A stretch of DNA of 64,000 nucleotides from Thermoplasmata archaeon. GTDB taxonomy: Archaea; Thermoplasmatota; Thermoplasmata; Thermoplasmatales; Thermoplasmataceae. The notes under the pieces are model-generated. The model made no database searches and was not told where the DNA came from. It worked only from the letters and a program-made list of their open reading frames with translations. Location: positions 1-64,000 of the forward strand of contig JAJZXU010000027.1 in NCBI GenBank assembly GCA_021806235.1. Reading direction: 5' to 3'. Below are positions 7,956-17,162 of the stretch, in pieces; within the stretch, counting starts at the first letter, position 1; every line of letters starts with the position of its first letter. Made by a program: the position numbers and the translations under genes.

Positions 7956-9605
7956 ATGATTGGTGGTCAACCCATATTTATATTAAAAGAAGGAGCAAAA
8001 AGAGAAAGCGGCAGAGATGCAATGCATGAGAATATTGACGCTGCAAAGGCAATAGCAACATCAATAAGATCCACATTAGGACCAAGAGGAATGGACAAAA
8101 TGTTAGTCGATTCCCTCGGTGATATTGTTATAACCAATGATGGTGTAACAATTTTAAAGGAAATGGATGTTGAGCACCCTGCTGCAAAGATGATGGTAGA
8201 GGTTTCGAAAACCCAGGACAGTTATGTAGGCGATGGAACAACAACTGCCGTTATAATTGCCGGGGCATTGCTGGATCAGGCAAATACATTAATAAACCAG
8301 AATGTTCACCCCACAGTAATAACAGAGGGTTTTAAAATGGCTGCAGTACAGGCTTCAAAAGTTTTGGACGATATATCAAAGCCCGTAAAGATCACAGATA
8401 AGGATATATTAGTAAAAATGGCAAAAACATCCCTTAACAGTAAAAGTGCATCTGTTGAAAAGGAATTATTAGGAGAAATTTCATACAATGCAATAAAGAA
8501 CATTGCAGAGGAAAGAGATGGAAAATATTATGTTGATTTCGATAATCTACAGGTAGTTAAAAAATACGGTGGAGAGCTTAGCCAAACACAGTTAGTAGAT
8601 GGAATTATACTTGACAAGGAAAAGGTACATCCAAACATGCCAAAAATTGTAAACAATGCAAAAATAGCATTGCTGGATGCCGCCCTTGAGGTCAAGAAAC
8701 CTGAATTTGATACAAACATACAGATAAGTGATCCTAATATGATACAGAGGTTCCTCGGGCAGGAAGAAGACTTATTAAAGGAAATGGTAGAAAAATTAAA
8801 GGCAACAGGTGCAAATGTTGTACTGACCCAGAAAGGAATAGATGATATGGCACAGCATTACCTCGCTAAAGCTGGAATATACGCAGTGAGAAGGGTAAAG
8901 AAAAGCGATGTTGATAAATTATCCAAGGCAACAGGTGCAACAATAGTATCGTCACTGGAGGAAATATCAGAACAGGATCTTGGACATGCAGAAACAGTAG
9001 AAGAAAGAAAACTGGGCGATGACTATATGACCTTTGTAACCGGTTCAAAAAACCCAAAGGCAATAAGTTTACTGGTAATGGCAGGAACAGAGCACGTTGC
9101 AGATGAAATGGAAAGATCATTAACAGATTCATTGCATGTTGTGGCTGCAGCTGTTGAAGATGGAAAATATATAACAGGCGGTGGAGCAGCAGCAGAAGAA
9201 ATCGCATTTAACATAAGAAATTATGCTTCAAGGGTCGGTGGAAGGCAGCAATTGGCAATAGAAAAATTTGCAGATGCAATGGAAGAAATACCCAGGGCAT
9301 TATCCGAAAACGCTGGACTTGATCCTATAGATATATTAATAAATATAAGAAGCGAACATGCACAGGGACACAAAACATATGGAATAAATGTCTTTAATGG
9401 AAACGTAGAAGATCTTGAAAAATCAGGTGTTATAGAACCAATAAGGGTTGGAAAGCAGGCAGTTGAAGCCGCAACAGAAGCCGCTGTTATGATACTGAGA
9501 ATAGATGATGTCATAGCAACAAAATCATCCAGAGGCGGGTCACCCGGAGGTGCTCCTGGAGGAATGCCCGGAGGCATGGGTGGAATGCCAGGTGGATACG
9601 AATAA
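7956..9605 (+). CDS. ths: Thermosome subunit (group II chaperonin)
   Basis: A 549-residue ATP-driven protein-folding chaperonin that builds the double-ring thermosome in the cytoplasm. Visible signatures are [14 protein letters not shown] and GDGTTT (nucleotide binding), TGGGAAAEE in the equatorial domain, and the flexible C-terminal [13 protein letters not shown] tail. I chose the ATG at 7956 ([10 protein letters not shown]), which matches family N-termini; the frame is open from a TTG at 7947. No cochaperone is nearby. Confidence 0.97.
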   Translation: MIGGQPIFILKEGAKRESGRDAMHENIDAAKAIATSIRSTLGPRGMDKMLVDSLGDIVITNDGVTILKEMDVEHPAAKMMVEVSKTQDSYVGDGTTTAVIIAGALLDQANTLINQNVHPTVITEGFKMAAVQASKVLDDISKPVKITDKDILVKMAKTSLNSKSASVEKELLGEISYNAIKNIAEERDGKYYVDFDNLQVVKKYGGELSQTQLVDGIILDKEKVHPNMPKIVNNAKIALLDAALEVKKPEFDTNIQISDPNMIQRFLGQEEDLLKEMVEKLKATGANVVLTQKGIDDMAQHYLAKAGIYAVRRVKKSDVDKLSKATGATIVSSLEEISEQDLGHAETVEERKLGDDYMTFVTGSKNPKAISLLVMAGTEHVADEMERSLTDSLHVVAAAVEDGKYITGGGAAAEEIAFNIRNYASRVGGRQQLAIEKFADAMEEIPRALSENAGLDPIDILINIRSEHAQGHKTYGINVFNGNVEDLEKSGVIEPIRVGKQAVEAATEAAVMILRIDDVIATKSSRGGSPGGAPGGMPGGMGGMPGGYE

Positions 9606-9794
9606 GTCCATAAAATTTATTTTTTTATATCAAATTTATTTCTGTTAATTTACTGCAAAATTTAATGATGTTGCGTTTTTATAAAATATTATTATGTAAT
9701 TATTCCGGTGATGAAAAAATATCTGTTTGAAAAATTGAATGTGTTTATAAAATATATGCATAAATCTCTAAATATGATATTTTAATATAGAAAT

Positions 9795-10088
9795 ATGATT
9801 AATGTCGGCTTATATTATAGGGTGAGAGATGGTCATGAAAGGGATTTTGAGGATAAATTTAACGGTGTAGTTGATTTATTGAAAAGCAATGATGTTGGTT
9901 TTATAGATGGGAAATTATACAGGGAAGTGAAATGTCCTAAGGAATATATGATATATACAGTATGGAAAGACAAAAAATCATTTGAGGATTTCATACAGAT
10001 GGAAGCATATAAAAATACTGTTGATTATGGAAAAACAATACTTGATTCAACACCAAGGCACAAAATATTTGGTGAATCAGTAGATTAA
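9795..10088 (+). CDS. ABM-fold protein (antibiotic biosynthesis monooxygenase family)
   Basis: A 97-residue protein with the dimeric alpha/beta-barrel pattern of the ABM superfamily: an N-terminal strand (INVGLYYRV), the YMIYTVWKDKKSFEDF segment typical of the second half, and HKIFGES at the end. Members degrade haem, oxidise quinones or have no known activity. No haem-uptake gene is nearby, so the substrate cannot be assigned. It is monocistronic behind a TATA-like stretch. Confidence 0.7.
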   Translation: MINVGLYYRVRDGHERDFEDKFNGVVDLLKSNDVGFIDGKLYREVKCPKEYMIYTVWKDKKSFEDFIQMEAYKNTVDYGKTILDSTPRHKIFGESVD

Positions 10089-10115
10089 TTAATAAAATTT
10101 ATAATCTTTTAAACA

Positions 10116-11462
10116 ATGCAATATAAAATGGAAATTTATTATAAAAATGGTACTATTATATCTGATTCAGGCGATAATAATTTATTACAGTACGATGAAA
10201 GAATAAAGGCGTACAGGGCACCTGCATATAAGTATCCGTTTATAATAAAAAAATTTAAGGATATAAAGGATAATGTTTTCAATGAAAAAAAACTGGATAT
10301 AAGTTCAAACATCGAACTGAGGCCATATCAGAAAAAATCTCTTGAATTATGGAGTAAAAACGATTATTCCGGGACAGTAGTGCTGCCAACAGCAGCTGGT
10401 AAAACAATTTTAGGTATATATGCAATAACCATGTTAAAGGTATCAACAATAGTAATAGCCCCAACGATAGAATTAATTATACAGTGGAGGGACAAATTAA
10501 GGAATTTATTAAATGTAGATATAGGGCAAATTGGTGGTGGGGAAAAGGAAATTAGGGATATTACGGTTTCAACCTATGATTCGGCATATTTAATGGCAGA
10601 TCGCCTTGGCAATAAATTCAAATTTATTATAGCAGATGAGATACATCACATGTCATCTGAAAGTTATATGCAGATAGCAAAAATGTACGCTTCACCATAT
10701 AGATTGGGTCTAACTGCAACATATGAAAGAACAGATAAAATGCAGGAAATTCTTGAAAACTATATGGGAGGTAAAGTTTTTGAACTGGGCTATGAGGAAT
10801 TAAATGATTATATATCAAATTATAAAATCGTTAGAATTCCTGTGGAATTAAGTGAGGAAGATGAAAAGGAATATGAAAAAAACCATCAAATATTTATTTC
10901 CTACCTGAGGAGCAGAAACATAAAATTAAATGGAAATATGGACTTTGAAAAGTTTATAATGACCTCGTGGAATCCTGAAGGGAAGGAAGCATTAATGGCA
11001 TGGAGAAAAGCAAGGTCAATAGCATTCAATGCGGATAAAAAGATTGAATATCTCAAATATTTACTAAGCAAACATGCGGGAGAAAAAACTATAGTATTTT
11101 CAGAGGATACAAACACAGCATATTTAATATCAAAGGAATTTTTAGTTCCGGCAATGACATATATGACCCCGGGAAGAGAACGGAAAAAATATCTGGAAAT
11201 GTTTAAAAATGGGGAAATAACAGTTTTAGCAACATCAAGAATTTTAGATGAGGGTGTGGATGTGCCCGATGCTTCCGTGGCAATAATAATGAGTGGTTCC
11301 GGGAGTACAAGGCAATTCAGGCAACGGCTGGGGAGAATATTGAGACCATCTGAGGGAAAATCAAGCTATTTATATGAACTGGTATCAGCAGGCACAGCAG
11401 AATATGGTACTTCAAGGAGGAGGAGAAAAGGTGTTCCCGTCGGGATTAATGATAACCCGTAA
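10116..11462 (+). CDS. xpb: XPB/Rad25-like DNA helicase
   Basis: A 448-residue superfamily 2 helicase. A damage-recognition-like N-terminal region precedes motif I LPTAAGKT (about residues 89-96), motif II DEIHH (about 174), SAT-equivalent GLTAT, and motif VI RQRLGRILRP (about 401-410). Archaeal XPB opens DNA around lesions and works with the Bax1 nuclease. The bax1 gene follows and overlaps by 14 bases, which supports a shared transcript and a complex. Confidence 0.93.
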   Translation: MQYKMEIYYKNGTIISDSGDNNLLQYDERIKAYRAPAYKYPFIIKKFKDIKDNVFNEKKLDISSNIELRPYQKKSLELWSKNDYSGTVVLPTAAGKTILGIYAITMLKVSTIVIAPTIELIIQWRDKLRNLLNVDIGQIGGGEKEIRDITVSTYDSAYLMADRLGNKFKFIIADEIHHMSSESYMQIAKMYASPYRLGLTATYERTDKMQEILENYMGGKVFELGYEELNDYISNYKIVRIPVELSEEDEKEYEKNHQIFISYLRSRNIKLNGNMDFEKFIMTSWNPEGKEALMAWRKARSIAFNADKKIEYLKYLLSKHAGEKTIVFSEDTNTAYLISKEFLVPAMTYMTPGRERKKYLEMFKNGEITVLATSRILDEGVDVPDASVAIIMSGSGSTRQFRQRLGRILRPSEGKSSYLYELVSAGTAEYGTSRRRRKGVPVGINDNP

Positions 11463-12735
11463 AACAAAAACAGGTTTAATATTCCCCGTATTTTTATCCG
11501 AGGAAAACAATGATTATATACAGAGTGTATTCAATGTTTTCAATAACAACATAAATAATAAAAAGGAAAATATAGAAAAAGATTTGAAAGAACTGGAGAT
11601 AAAATCCTCAAACACAAAAATAATAAAGGCATTATCACTGGTTTTTTTCAGAAATTCGATTTTTGAGCCAGCAGTTGAAGTTAATGCAGAATCCCTAAGG
11701 GAAGATGTATTTAAGGCAGCAAGAATACCACCGATTGATAATGAGGATAAGGAAACAATATTAAAACCTGTGGAAGAAAAATATGATTTAAGTGTAAATG
11801 AAATAATTGATGGGTTGTATTCAGATAAGGATAGTGAATTGTTATTAAAAAAGATATATTCAAAGGATTTTAATGAAATAGCAAGGATTTATAATTTAGG
11901 GCAGATGGAAACAATTTTACTAAAATGTATGGAAATGACAGTAATTAATTCCTCTGACTGGAACTACACATTAAGGTCAATAAAGCGTCTTGGATTATTA
12001 TATAAAACTGTAATCAATGATAATAAACTTGAATCAATAAAGGTAACAGGACCCACAGCAATGTTTGAAAATACAGATAGATACGGTAACAGGTTTGCAT
12101 TTTTGATAGAGAAATTGTATACCTTAAATGAATGGAGTATAGAGGCCGATATAAAAATAAAAGATAAATATAAAGACACAACAAAAATTTACAAATTAAA
12201 ATTGAGTGATAACATATCATATTATTTACCCGAGAACCATTATAATGATGAAATAAAATACGATTTTATTAAAAAATCTGAACCGCTGGTAATAAATAAT
12301 AATGTTTATTTCCCGGACTATATAATGAATATAAATAATAAAAAAATTTACATAAACGTGTCAAACATAAAATATATAAAAGACGATGAAATTTTAAATA
12401 AAGAATTAAAAAAACATGTGGACTGGGAAACAATTTATATTATTAATGAAAAGGATAAAAAACCTAAAAATTATATATATTTTATAAATGATATTGATTT
12501 TATATCGCTAAAAAAAATAATGGAAGATAGATACAATACAGGGAACAACCTTAAAAAGGAACTGGATGATTCATCAATAGAGTCAATTAAAAAGGAACTG
12601 GAAAAACTTTACCCTGATACGGATAAAATGATAAATTATATAGAGTCACAGGGACTTGTTCCTGAAAGGTTATTACCTGCACTGGGTTATAAATTAAAAT
12701 GGAAAGGCCTTGATTTATTAATTGTAAAAAAATAA
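11449..12735 (+). CDS. bax1: Bax1 (DUF790), XPB-associated nuclease
   Basis: A 428-residue protein. The context (directly after xpb) and features such as ITRKTKTGLIFPVFL at the start, PTAMFENTDRYGNRFA in the middle and a PD-(D/E)xK-like C-terminal region match archaeal Bax1/DUF790. In other archaea Bax1 is a structure-specific endonuclease stimulated by XPB in nucleotide excision repair. I chose the ATG at 11449, overlapping the xpb stop; an upstream in-frame ATG at 11374 would put 25 more codons inside xpb and is unlikely. Confidence 0.85.
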   Translation: MITRKTKTGLIFPVFLSEENNDYIQSVFNVFNNNINNKKENIEKDLKELEIKSSNTKIIKALSLVFFRNSIFEPAVEVNAESLREDVFKAARIPPIDNEDKETILKPVEEKYDLSVNEIIDGLYSDKDSELLLKKIYSKDFNEIARIYNLGQMETILLKCMEMTVINSSDWNYTLRSIKRLGLLYKTVINDNKLESIKVTGPTAMFENTDRYGNRFAFLIEKLYTLNEWSIEADIKIKDKYKDTTKIYKLKLSDNISYYLPENHYNDEIKYDFIKKSEPLVINNNVYFPDYIMNINNKKIYINVSNIKYIKDDEILNKELKKHVDWETIYIINEKDKKPKNYIYFINDIDFISLKKIMEDRYNTGNNLKKELDDSSIESIKKELEKLYPDTDKMINYIESQGLVPERLLPALGYKLKWKGLDLLIVKK

Positions 12736-12756
12736 TTATAGATTTATTATAAAAAA

Positions 12757-13446
12757 TTATGTGGTAATGCTCGTTATTTTTATTTTCGGCGATGTAAAAT
12801 GATTTTTACCATTAACAAAATAAAAGTTATGATAATATCCATGCGTATGATCTACTATGAATATTTTATTTAATGTGAATTTCAGATAATATGAATAATT
12901 ATGTGGATTTTTAACACCATTCAGCCAGTTTGTCTCACTTATTATAAATGATAATGTATAAATATTATTGGATTTAACGGGTATGGATAGTGGAACTGAT
13001 TGATAATAGCTGGCATTTCCGCCATTTCTCAAAAATATACCATTGCCGTAGCCTAACCCACCCAGTGTAAAATTATCTTTCTGTGTGTAATTAATATTAA
13101 TACCTTCTGTATTATATGTTATATCTCTGGATAAAATTGCCGAGTATGTTACTACTGAGGTACCATTATAAATTCCTAAATTTTTTATCGTACTGTTCAC
13201 ATTATTTATTATACTACTGTTAACTAAAGTGTTAATATGCAATCTTCCGGTAGGTACATTTATTAAGGTCATGTTTATAATAAATAAATTCGTTTTATTG
13301 TTTGATAATATATTTGCATTGGTTTTATAATTTACATTTTTATTCACCAATACATCATTGTTCGGTATGTAAAAACTATATAACACAGCAGAAGAAATTA
13401 TTATTAACGAAATAACTGTTGCAACTAAAACTCTCTTGTTTAGCAT
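12757..13446 (-). CDS. Secreted or membrane-anchored protein, second gene of surface pair A
   Basis: A 229-residue protein with an N-terminal hydrophobic segment (VLVATVISLIIISSAVLYSF) and no other membrane span, so most lies outside the cell. It is rich in N-x-S/T sequons and asparagine. It resembles the protein at 21832-22527 in size, order and a central glycine-rich block (GGLGYGNGIFL...GGNAS). An AGGTGG ribosome site lies before the ATG at 13446; the frame also has a GTG at 13455. It is translationally coupled to the 311-residue gene upstream. Function unknown. Confidence 0.6.
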   Translation of the reverse strand: MLNKRVLVATVISLIIISSAVLYSFYIPNNDVLVNKNVNYKTNANILSNNKTNLFIINMTLINVPTGRLHINTLVNSSIINNVNSTIKNLGIYNGTSVVTYSAILSRDITYNTEGININYTQKDNFTLGGLGYGNGIFLRNGGNASYYQSVPLSIPVKSNNIYTLSFIISETNWLNGVKNPHNYSYYLKFTLNKIFIVDHTHGYYHNFYFVNGKNHFTSPKIKITSITT

Positions 13447-14375
13447 TTTATCCACCTGAAAGCATACGCCATATTTTTAGAACTCCCAGAATTTAAAGCC
13501 TGAAATTTATATTTCCCTCCCGAATTTGTCGGTATTTTATATGTAAATGAGTTATAATGGTAACTGAATGTTCCCCAGCACCATGTACCCACTGTTGATA
13601 TTAAATTTAAAGTGCCGGGGAGAAAACAGGAAGTTCCGGATATTACTACCTGTACTCCGAAAGATATAACCTCCTCATGGATAGAACTTGTTGTAAACGA
13701 AACATATCCAGCTGCACCAGATAGTATTTCCATGTTTGGTGATTTGTCCTTCCATGTAGAGGGGTTAAATCCATTGCAGATGAAAACGGAATTATAGCCA
13801 TTTCTTGTAAATGAACTTGGCTCATAGCAATCGCTTTTGGATCCGGGTGCAAGTAAAGGTTGTGATACATATTTACTCGGTGGTGTTGTTATCTCTGCAA
13901 CATAGTTTGCAGGTTTAGGACCAGGGCATCCCCCTCCGGATGGTGAATATTTAAGAACCACTGGATAAATTGTCCATGTAGCCACCCCTACCCATGCAAC
14001 CGCTGATCCGTTTTTTATACCTGATAATTTAGTAGTTGACGTGGTTTTTGTACATGATGTGAAACCGGACATGTCATACTGTACCTTAAATGATTGACCG
14101 GAAGACGCACATGCACTGCCTTTATATGGTGAATTTAATAAAATTGTAGGCGTCCATAATTTAACACTCTTCACCGGGCTACCTAAGCCCCAATAATAGT
14201 GTCCATAAGGTCCCAGTTTATGTAAGTTTGTGTTATTAACACTGGCAGCAGGAGTTGATACAAATGGTTCACTACTACTAATACTGGTTTGGTAATTATA
14301 ATACACTAAACCGGAAAAGCCAATAGTTATCATTAGCGTGACAATTGATATCGCTATAATAATTTTTTTATCCAT
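13440..14375 (-). CDS. Secreted cysteine-rich protein, first gene of surface pair A
   Basis: A 311-residue protein with an N-terminal membrane anchor or signal (IIIAISIVTLMITIGFSGLV) and an extracellular part with about ten cysteines, several as SC, GC or DC near the middle, consistent with disulfides. The C-terminal region (SFTYKIPTNSGGKYKF) looks beta-rich. It shares its N-terminal style (MDKKIIIAI) with 20359-21816 and 35869-36090. The promoter contains a run of 7-base ATATATT repeats. No known family was recognised. Confidence 0.6.
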   Translation of the reverse strand: MDKKIIIAISIVTLMITIGFSGLVYYNYQTSISSSEPFVSTPAASVNNTNLHKLGPYGHYYWGLGSPVKSVKLWTPTILLNSPYKGSACASSGQSFKVQYDMSGFTSCTKTTSTTKLSGIKNGSAVAWVGVATWTIYPVVLKYSPSGGGCPGPKPANYVAEITTPPSKYVSQPLLAPGSKSDCYEPSSFTRNGYNSVFICNGFNPSTWKDKSPNMEILSGAAGYVSFTTSSIHEEVISFGVQVVISGTSCFLPGTLNLISTVGTWCWGTFSYHYNSFTYKIPTNSGGKYKFQALNSGSSKNMAYAFRWIKC

Positions 14376-14385
14376 ATAAACGTTA

Positions 14386-14428
14386 ATATATTATATATTA
14401 TATATTATATATTATATACATATATTTA
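14386..14428. repeat. ATATATT tandem repeat in the promoter of surface pair A
   Basis: About four to five copies of a 7-base ATATATT unit run through the promoter region just upstream of the ATG at 14375 (minus strand). Such tracts can change length by slippage and shift promoter spacing. The promoter of the related pair at 20359 also starts with a TA repeat. Confidence 0.6.
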
Positions 14429-14556
14429 TAGAACACATTCCTATGTTAATACTAATAAATAATTTATCGATAAAATAAATTATGCAAAAACTAATATAAT
14501 GTCTAAGTCTCAACACGTTTTGAATTATGTAATGTATAACATTGGTTAAATATAAT

Positions 14557-14931
14557 TTAAATATAATTCCAGAGTGGATCCTGCCATAGATCGTATTCTT
14601 CAGTTACATCCCTTACATTTATTACTGTAAAATTTTTGTCCTCCATAGATTTTTTATATAAGTCCATTAGGGAATTAAAATCCATCTTCGATAATTCGTT
14701 AAATTTTTCCTTAATTTTCTTCTTTATTTCCGGATGTAAATCATTTACCTTTTTACCTCTGTATAAAACTCTGTAATACTTATCCTTATCCAGCGTAACA
14801 TGAAATATTCTCCACGATATATCCACATTCTCATTATTTTTAAAATAATTTCCCGTTAGATTTCCGAGAGCGGTTACAACCTCTGTATCTTTTTCATTAT
14901 TTAACTGGAATGCTATTTCTAAACCATTCAT
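14557..14931 (-). CDS. Hypothetical protein
   Basis: A 124-residue soluble, charged protein without signal or membrane segments. The segments FHVTLDKDKYYRVLYRG and KKIKEKFNELSKMDF suggest an alpha/beta N-terminal part and a helical C-terminal part. It lies 24 bases downstream of the thioesterase gene on the same strand, so the two may be co-transcribed. I do not recognise its family. Confidence 0.55.
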   Translation of the reverse strand: MNGLEIAFQLNNEKDTEVVTALGNLTGNYFKNNENVDISWRIFHVTLDKDKYYRVLYRGKKVNDLHPEIKKKIKEKFNELSKMDFNSLMDLYKKSMEDKNFTVINVRDVTEEYDLWQDPLWNYI

Positions 14932-14955
14932 GTATTTATATATAATTATACTTAA

Positions 14956-15411
14956 TTATTTTTTCTCTATTATTCTATCCCTTATTATATACCATGTACC
15001 AAGCGCTATTGTTCCCAATTTTCCATTATTATCATATAGCTTTGTTTCAATGATAACCGCCGTGCGACCCGGCTTTATAATATCTGTCACGATTTTAAAC
15101 GGACCTTTATGCATCGGGCTTAAAAAATTTATCTTTAATTCCTGTGTCACCTGGTCTATTCCATCATTTACAGTCATTGCTGTTAAACCACCCGCATAGT
15201 CAAGGGCAGCCATAATCATACCGCCATGCAGAACATTTCCTGCCCTTGTTATCCCCTCACTAAAAGGCAATGAAAACTCGCAGTGACCCTCTTCCATTTT
15301 TGTAATTTTTATATCTAAATATGCAACAACACTATCATTATTTCTGAAAAATTCATTAAGGTCATCAAGATTTTTTGCCATTTCCATTATTTTACCCACA
15401 CGATCTTCCAT
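14956..15411 (-). CDS. PaaI-type hotdog-fold thioesterase
   Basis: A 151-residue acyl-CoA thioesterase-like protein. The family core is visible as GNVLHGGMIMAALDYAGGLTA (about residues 72-92), with LHGG the usual active-site loop, followed by NFLSPMHKGPFKIV and the paired strand AVIIETKLYD. PaaI-like enzymes hydrolyse acyl-CoA intermediates, often of aromatic degradation; no aromatic pathway lies nearby. It is divergent from the ferritin-like gene at 15498. Confidence 0.8.
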   Translation of the reverse strand: MEDRVGKIMEMAKNLDDLNEFFRNNDSVVAYLDIKITKMEEGHCEFSLPFSEGITRAGNVLHGGMIMAALDYAGGLTAMTVNDGIDQVTQELKINFLSPMHKGPFKIVTDIIKPGRTAVIIETKLYDNNGKLGTIALGTWYIIRDRIIEKK

Positions 15412-15497
15412 CGTGAGTAATTACAACGTTACTTATAATTTTTTATTTATATTTTTCCACAAAAAAACTTTATAAATTGGAATGTTATATTATTTCT

Positions 15498-15782
15498 ATG
15501 CCAATGTATGAAACTGGAAACAGTTTGGATGAAAAAACAAAGGATCTGTCCAGAGCAAGGCAGTCTTTGATAGAAGAAATGCAGGCAATAATGTTCTACG
15601 ACGAAAGGGCATATGCAACCACGGATAGTAATTTAAGAGCCGTTATAGAACATAACAGGGACGATGAAAAGGAGCATTTTTCATTACTGCTTGAATATTT
15701 GAGAAGAAACGACCCACAGCTTGACCGTGAGTTAAAGGAAATATTATTCTCAAAGAAAGAGTTGAAGGATCTGGGAGATTAA
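15498..15782 (+). CDS. Encapsulated-ferritin-like (EncFtn) protein
   Basis: A 94-residue, two-helix ferritin-like protein. The core (LIEEMQAIMFYDERAYATTD...HNRDDEKEHFSLLLEYLRR) closely resembles EncFtn, which forms decameric rings with ferroxidase sites at the dimer interface. By alignment from memory to R. rubrum EncFtn, the ferroxidase residues correspond to E27, E57 and H60 and are kept; entry-site E26 is kept, but the second entry-site Glu is Q29 and the nearby Trp is F33. The C-terminus (KKELKDLGD) shows no obvious encapsulin-targeting peptide, and no encapsulin gene occurs in the window. I chose the ATG at 15498; a TATA box lies at about 15468. Confidence 0.8.
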   Translation: MPMYETGNSLDEKTKDLSRARQSLIEEMQAIMFYDERAYATTDSNLRAVIEHNRDDEKEHFSLLLEYLRRNDPQLDRELKEILFSKKELKDLGD

Positions 15783-15921
15783 GCAATATGCCTTTAATAT
15801 AAAATAATAAAATAAATTAATTTTTATTTTTGGTTTAGAAACACATTTTCTGTATGTTATTGAGTTGTTAGTTACAGGAATGTTTAGAAAGTATCAGATT
15901 AAAATTAAGGGAATTATCTTT

Positions 15922-16095
15922 ATGGTAAAACAATAAAAATCACTGATGATATTCTCAGAGGTCGTAGAATTCTTTACTGGTGTAAAAGCCGAAAGAAAAT
16001 GCCTAGAGGAAATTGCTGAACCATTATCTGCAGAGAAGGTAGTTTCAAAAAGTGTGGATGCGGACAAAGAGGTGGACAGAAAATTATATGATTAA
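15922..16095 (+). pseudogene. VapB-like antitoxin remnant
   Basis: ATG GTA AAA is followed by TIKITDD after a one-base loss, and a second shift leads to SEVVEFFTGVKAERKCLEEIAEPLS and on to a TAA at 16095. The order is that of a ribbon-helix-helix VapB antitoxin, but two frameshifts break it. No vapC partner follows. The rest of 15783-16327 shows only short scraps. Confidence 0.55.
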
Positions 16096-16108
16096 AAAAT
16101 TATTAAAA

Positions 16109-16192
16109 TTATTTTTCCCATACTATTTTCATTTTAGAGGGCAATATTTCAAGTTTATAATCCGGTTCAGAATCTTCCGTGTTTATCCAGGC
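16109..16192 (-). pseudogene. C-terminal coding scrap
   Basis: The minus strand reads AWINTEDSEPDYKLEILPSK and then MKIVWEK to a stop at 16109, a plausible protein C-terminus with no gene body upstream. It suggests a gene lost by deletion between the ferritin-like gene and the ABC transporter. The family is unknown. Confidence 0.3.
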
Positions 16193-16327
16193 AACTTATC
16201 CCCAATTCCCCATATTACCTGATATATGTAGAGTTTGGGGAAGTCGGATAATATTATATATAATATTTTAATACAGGAAGAGAAGATAGCCTCGTGAATA
16301 AATATATTGCTTAATATATAAATAAAA

Positions 16328-16370
16328 CCATTATGATCGGGGGTATTTACGATAGGGTGAATCATAATGG
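16328..16370 (+). promoter_or_regulatory. 10-bp inverted repeat over the start codon of the ABC ATPase gene
   Basis: CCATTATGAT (16328-16337) and ATCATAATGG (16361-16370) are perfect inverted repeats. The right arm contains the ATG (16367-16369), and a GGGTGA ribosome site (16355-16360) lies in the 23-base loop. In RNA this hairpin would hide the start codon; in DNA it could be an operator. Confidence 0.55.
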
Positions 16371-17158
16371 AAGCAAAATTAAAAAACGAATCCGTTAATA
16401 GGGTTATACTTGAAGCTGAACATATTGATTTCTCATATGATAATGGTTACAAAGTTTTTGAAAATATAAATATTGAAGCAGAGACAGGTAAATTTATTGC
16501 CATTATAGGGCCATCAGGTATCGGTAAATCCACCTTACTGAGAATTCTGGGTGGATTTTTAAAGCCAGATAGTGGTAAAATTAAATTGATGGGAAAACAA
16601 TTATACGAACCAACACCGGAGGTTGCACTGATCCATCAGTCAATTGTAACATTTCCCTGGATGACGGCTGAGGAAAATGTAATGTTGTCTATGAAAACAA
16701 AGAATATGTCACGCAATGAAATGGTTGAAAAGGCAAAGGTTTCACTGTCAAGGGTTGGACTGGAAGGTTTTGAAGATCTGTATCCGAAAGAAATGAGTGG
16801 TGGTATGAGACAGAGAGTGGCAATAGCAAGGGCCTTTGCGGCTAATCCCCATGTATTTCTGATGGATGAGCCCTTCGCACATCTTGATGAGTTAACCGCA
16901 GAGGGTCTCAGGCAGGATATATACAATATATTATTCAGCGGAGAAACACCATTAAAATCAGTTATAATGGTATCGCATAACCTTACCGAAGTTTTAGAGC
17001 TGGCGGATGAAATTTATATATTAAATAATATACCCGCATCAATAATAGGCAGGGTAGAGGTAACAATGCAGAGACCAAGAAACCCGAGAAGTGATGAATT
17101 TAATTCGAATCTTGATATGCTATATGGTTATCTAACACCACCGAGAAATAAGAGGTGA
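16367..17158 (+). CDS. ABC transporter ATP-binding protein, NitT/TauT type
   Basis: A 263-residue ATPase that energises import through the permease encoded next. Walker [10 protein letters not shown] (residues about 49-57), signature [14 protein letters not shown] (about 142-155) and Walker [13 protein letters not shown] (about 161-172) are complete, and the H-loop is VSHNL. The fold is closest to nitrate/taurine/sulfonate transporters. The C-terminal AAA-associated domain often found on such ATPases is absent here but encoded at 18847. The start is overlapped by an inverted repeat. Confidence 0.9.
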   Translation: MEAKLKNESVNRVILEAEHIDFSYDNGYKVFENINIEAETGKFIAIIGPSGIGKSTLLRILGGFLKPDSGKIKLMGKQLYEPTPEVALIHQSIVTFPWMTAEENVMLSMKTKNMSRNEMVEKAKVSLSRVGLEGFEDLYPKEMSGGMRQRVAIARAFAANPHVFLMDEPFAHLDELTAEGLRQDIYNILFSGETPLKSVIMVSHNLTEVLELADEIYILNNIPASIIGRVEVTMQRPRNPRSDEFNSNLDMLYGYLTPPRNKR

Positions 17159-17162
17159 TAGG

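Noticed and set aside
8866-9577. Several minus-strand frames of 63-118 codons
   Set aside because: Shadows of the thermosome gene.
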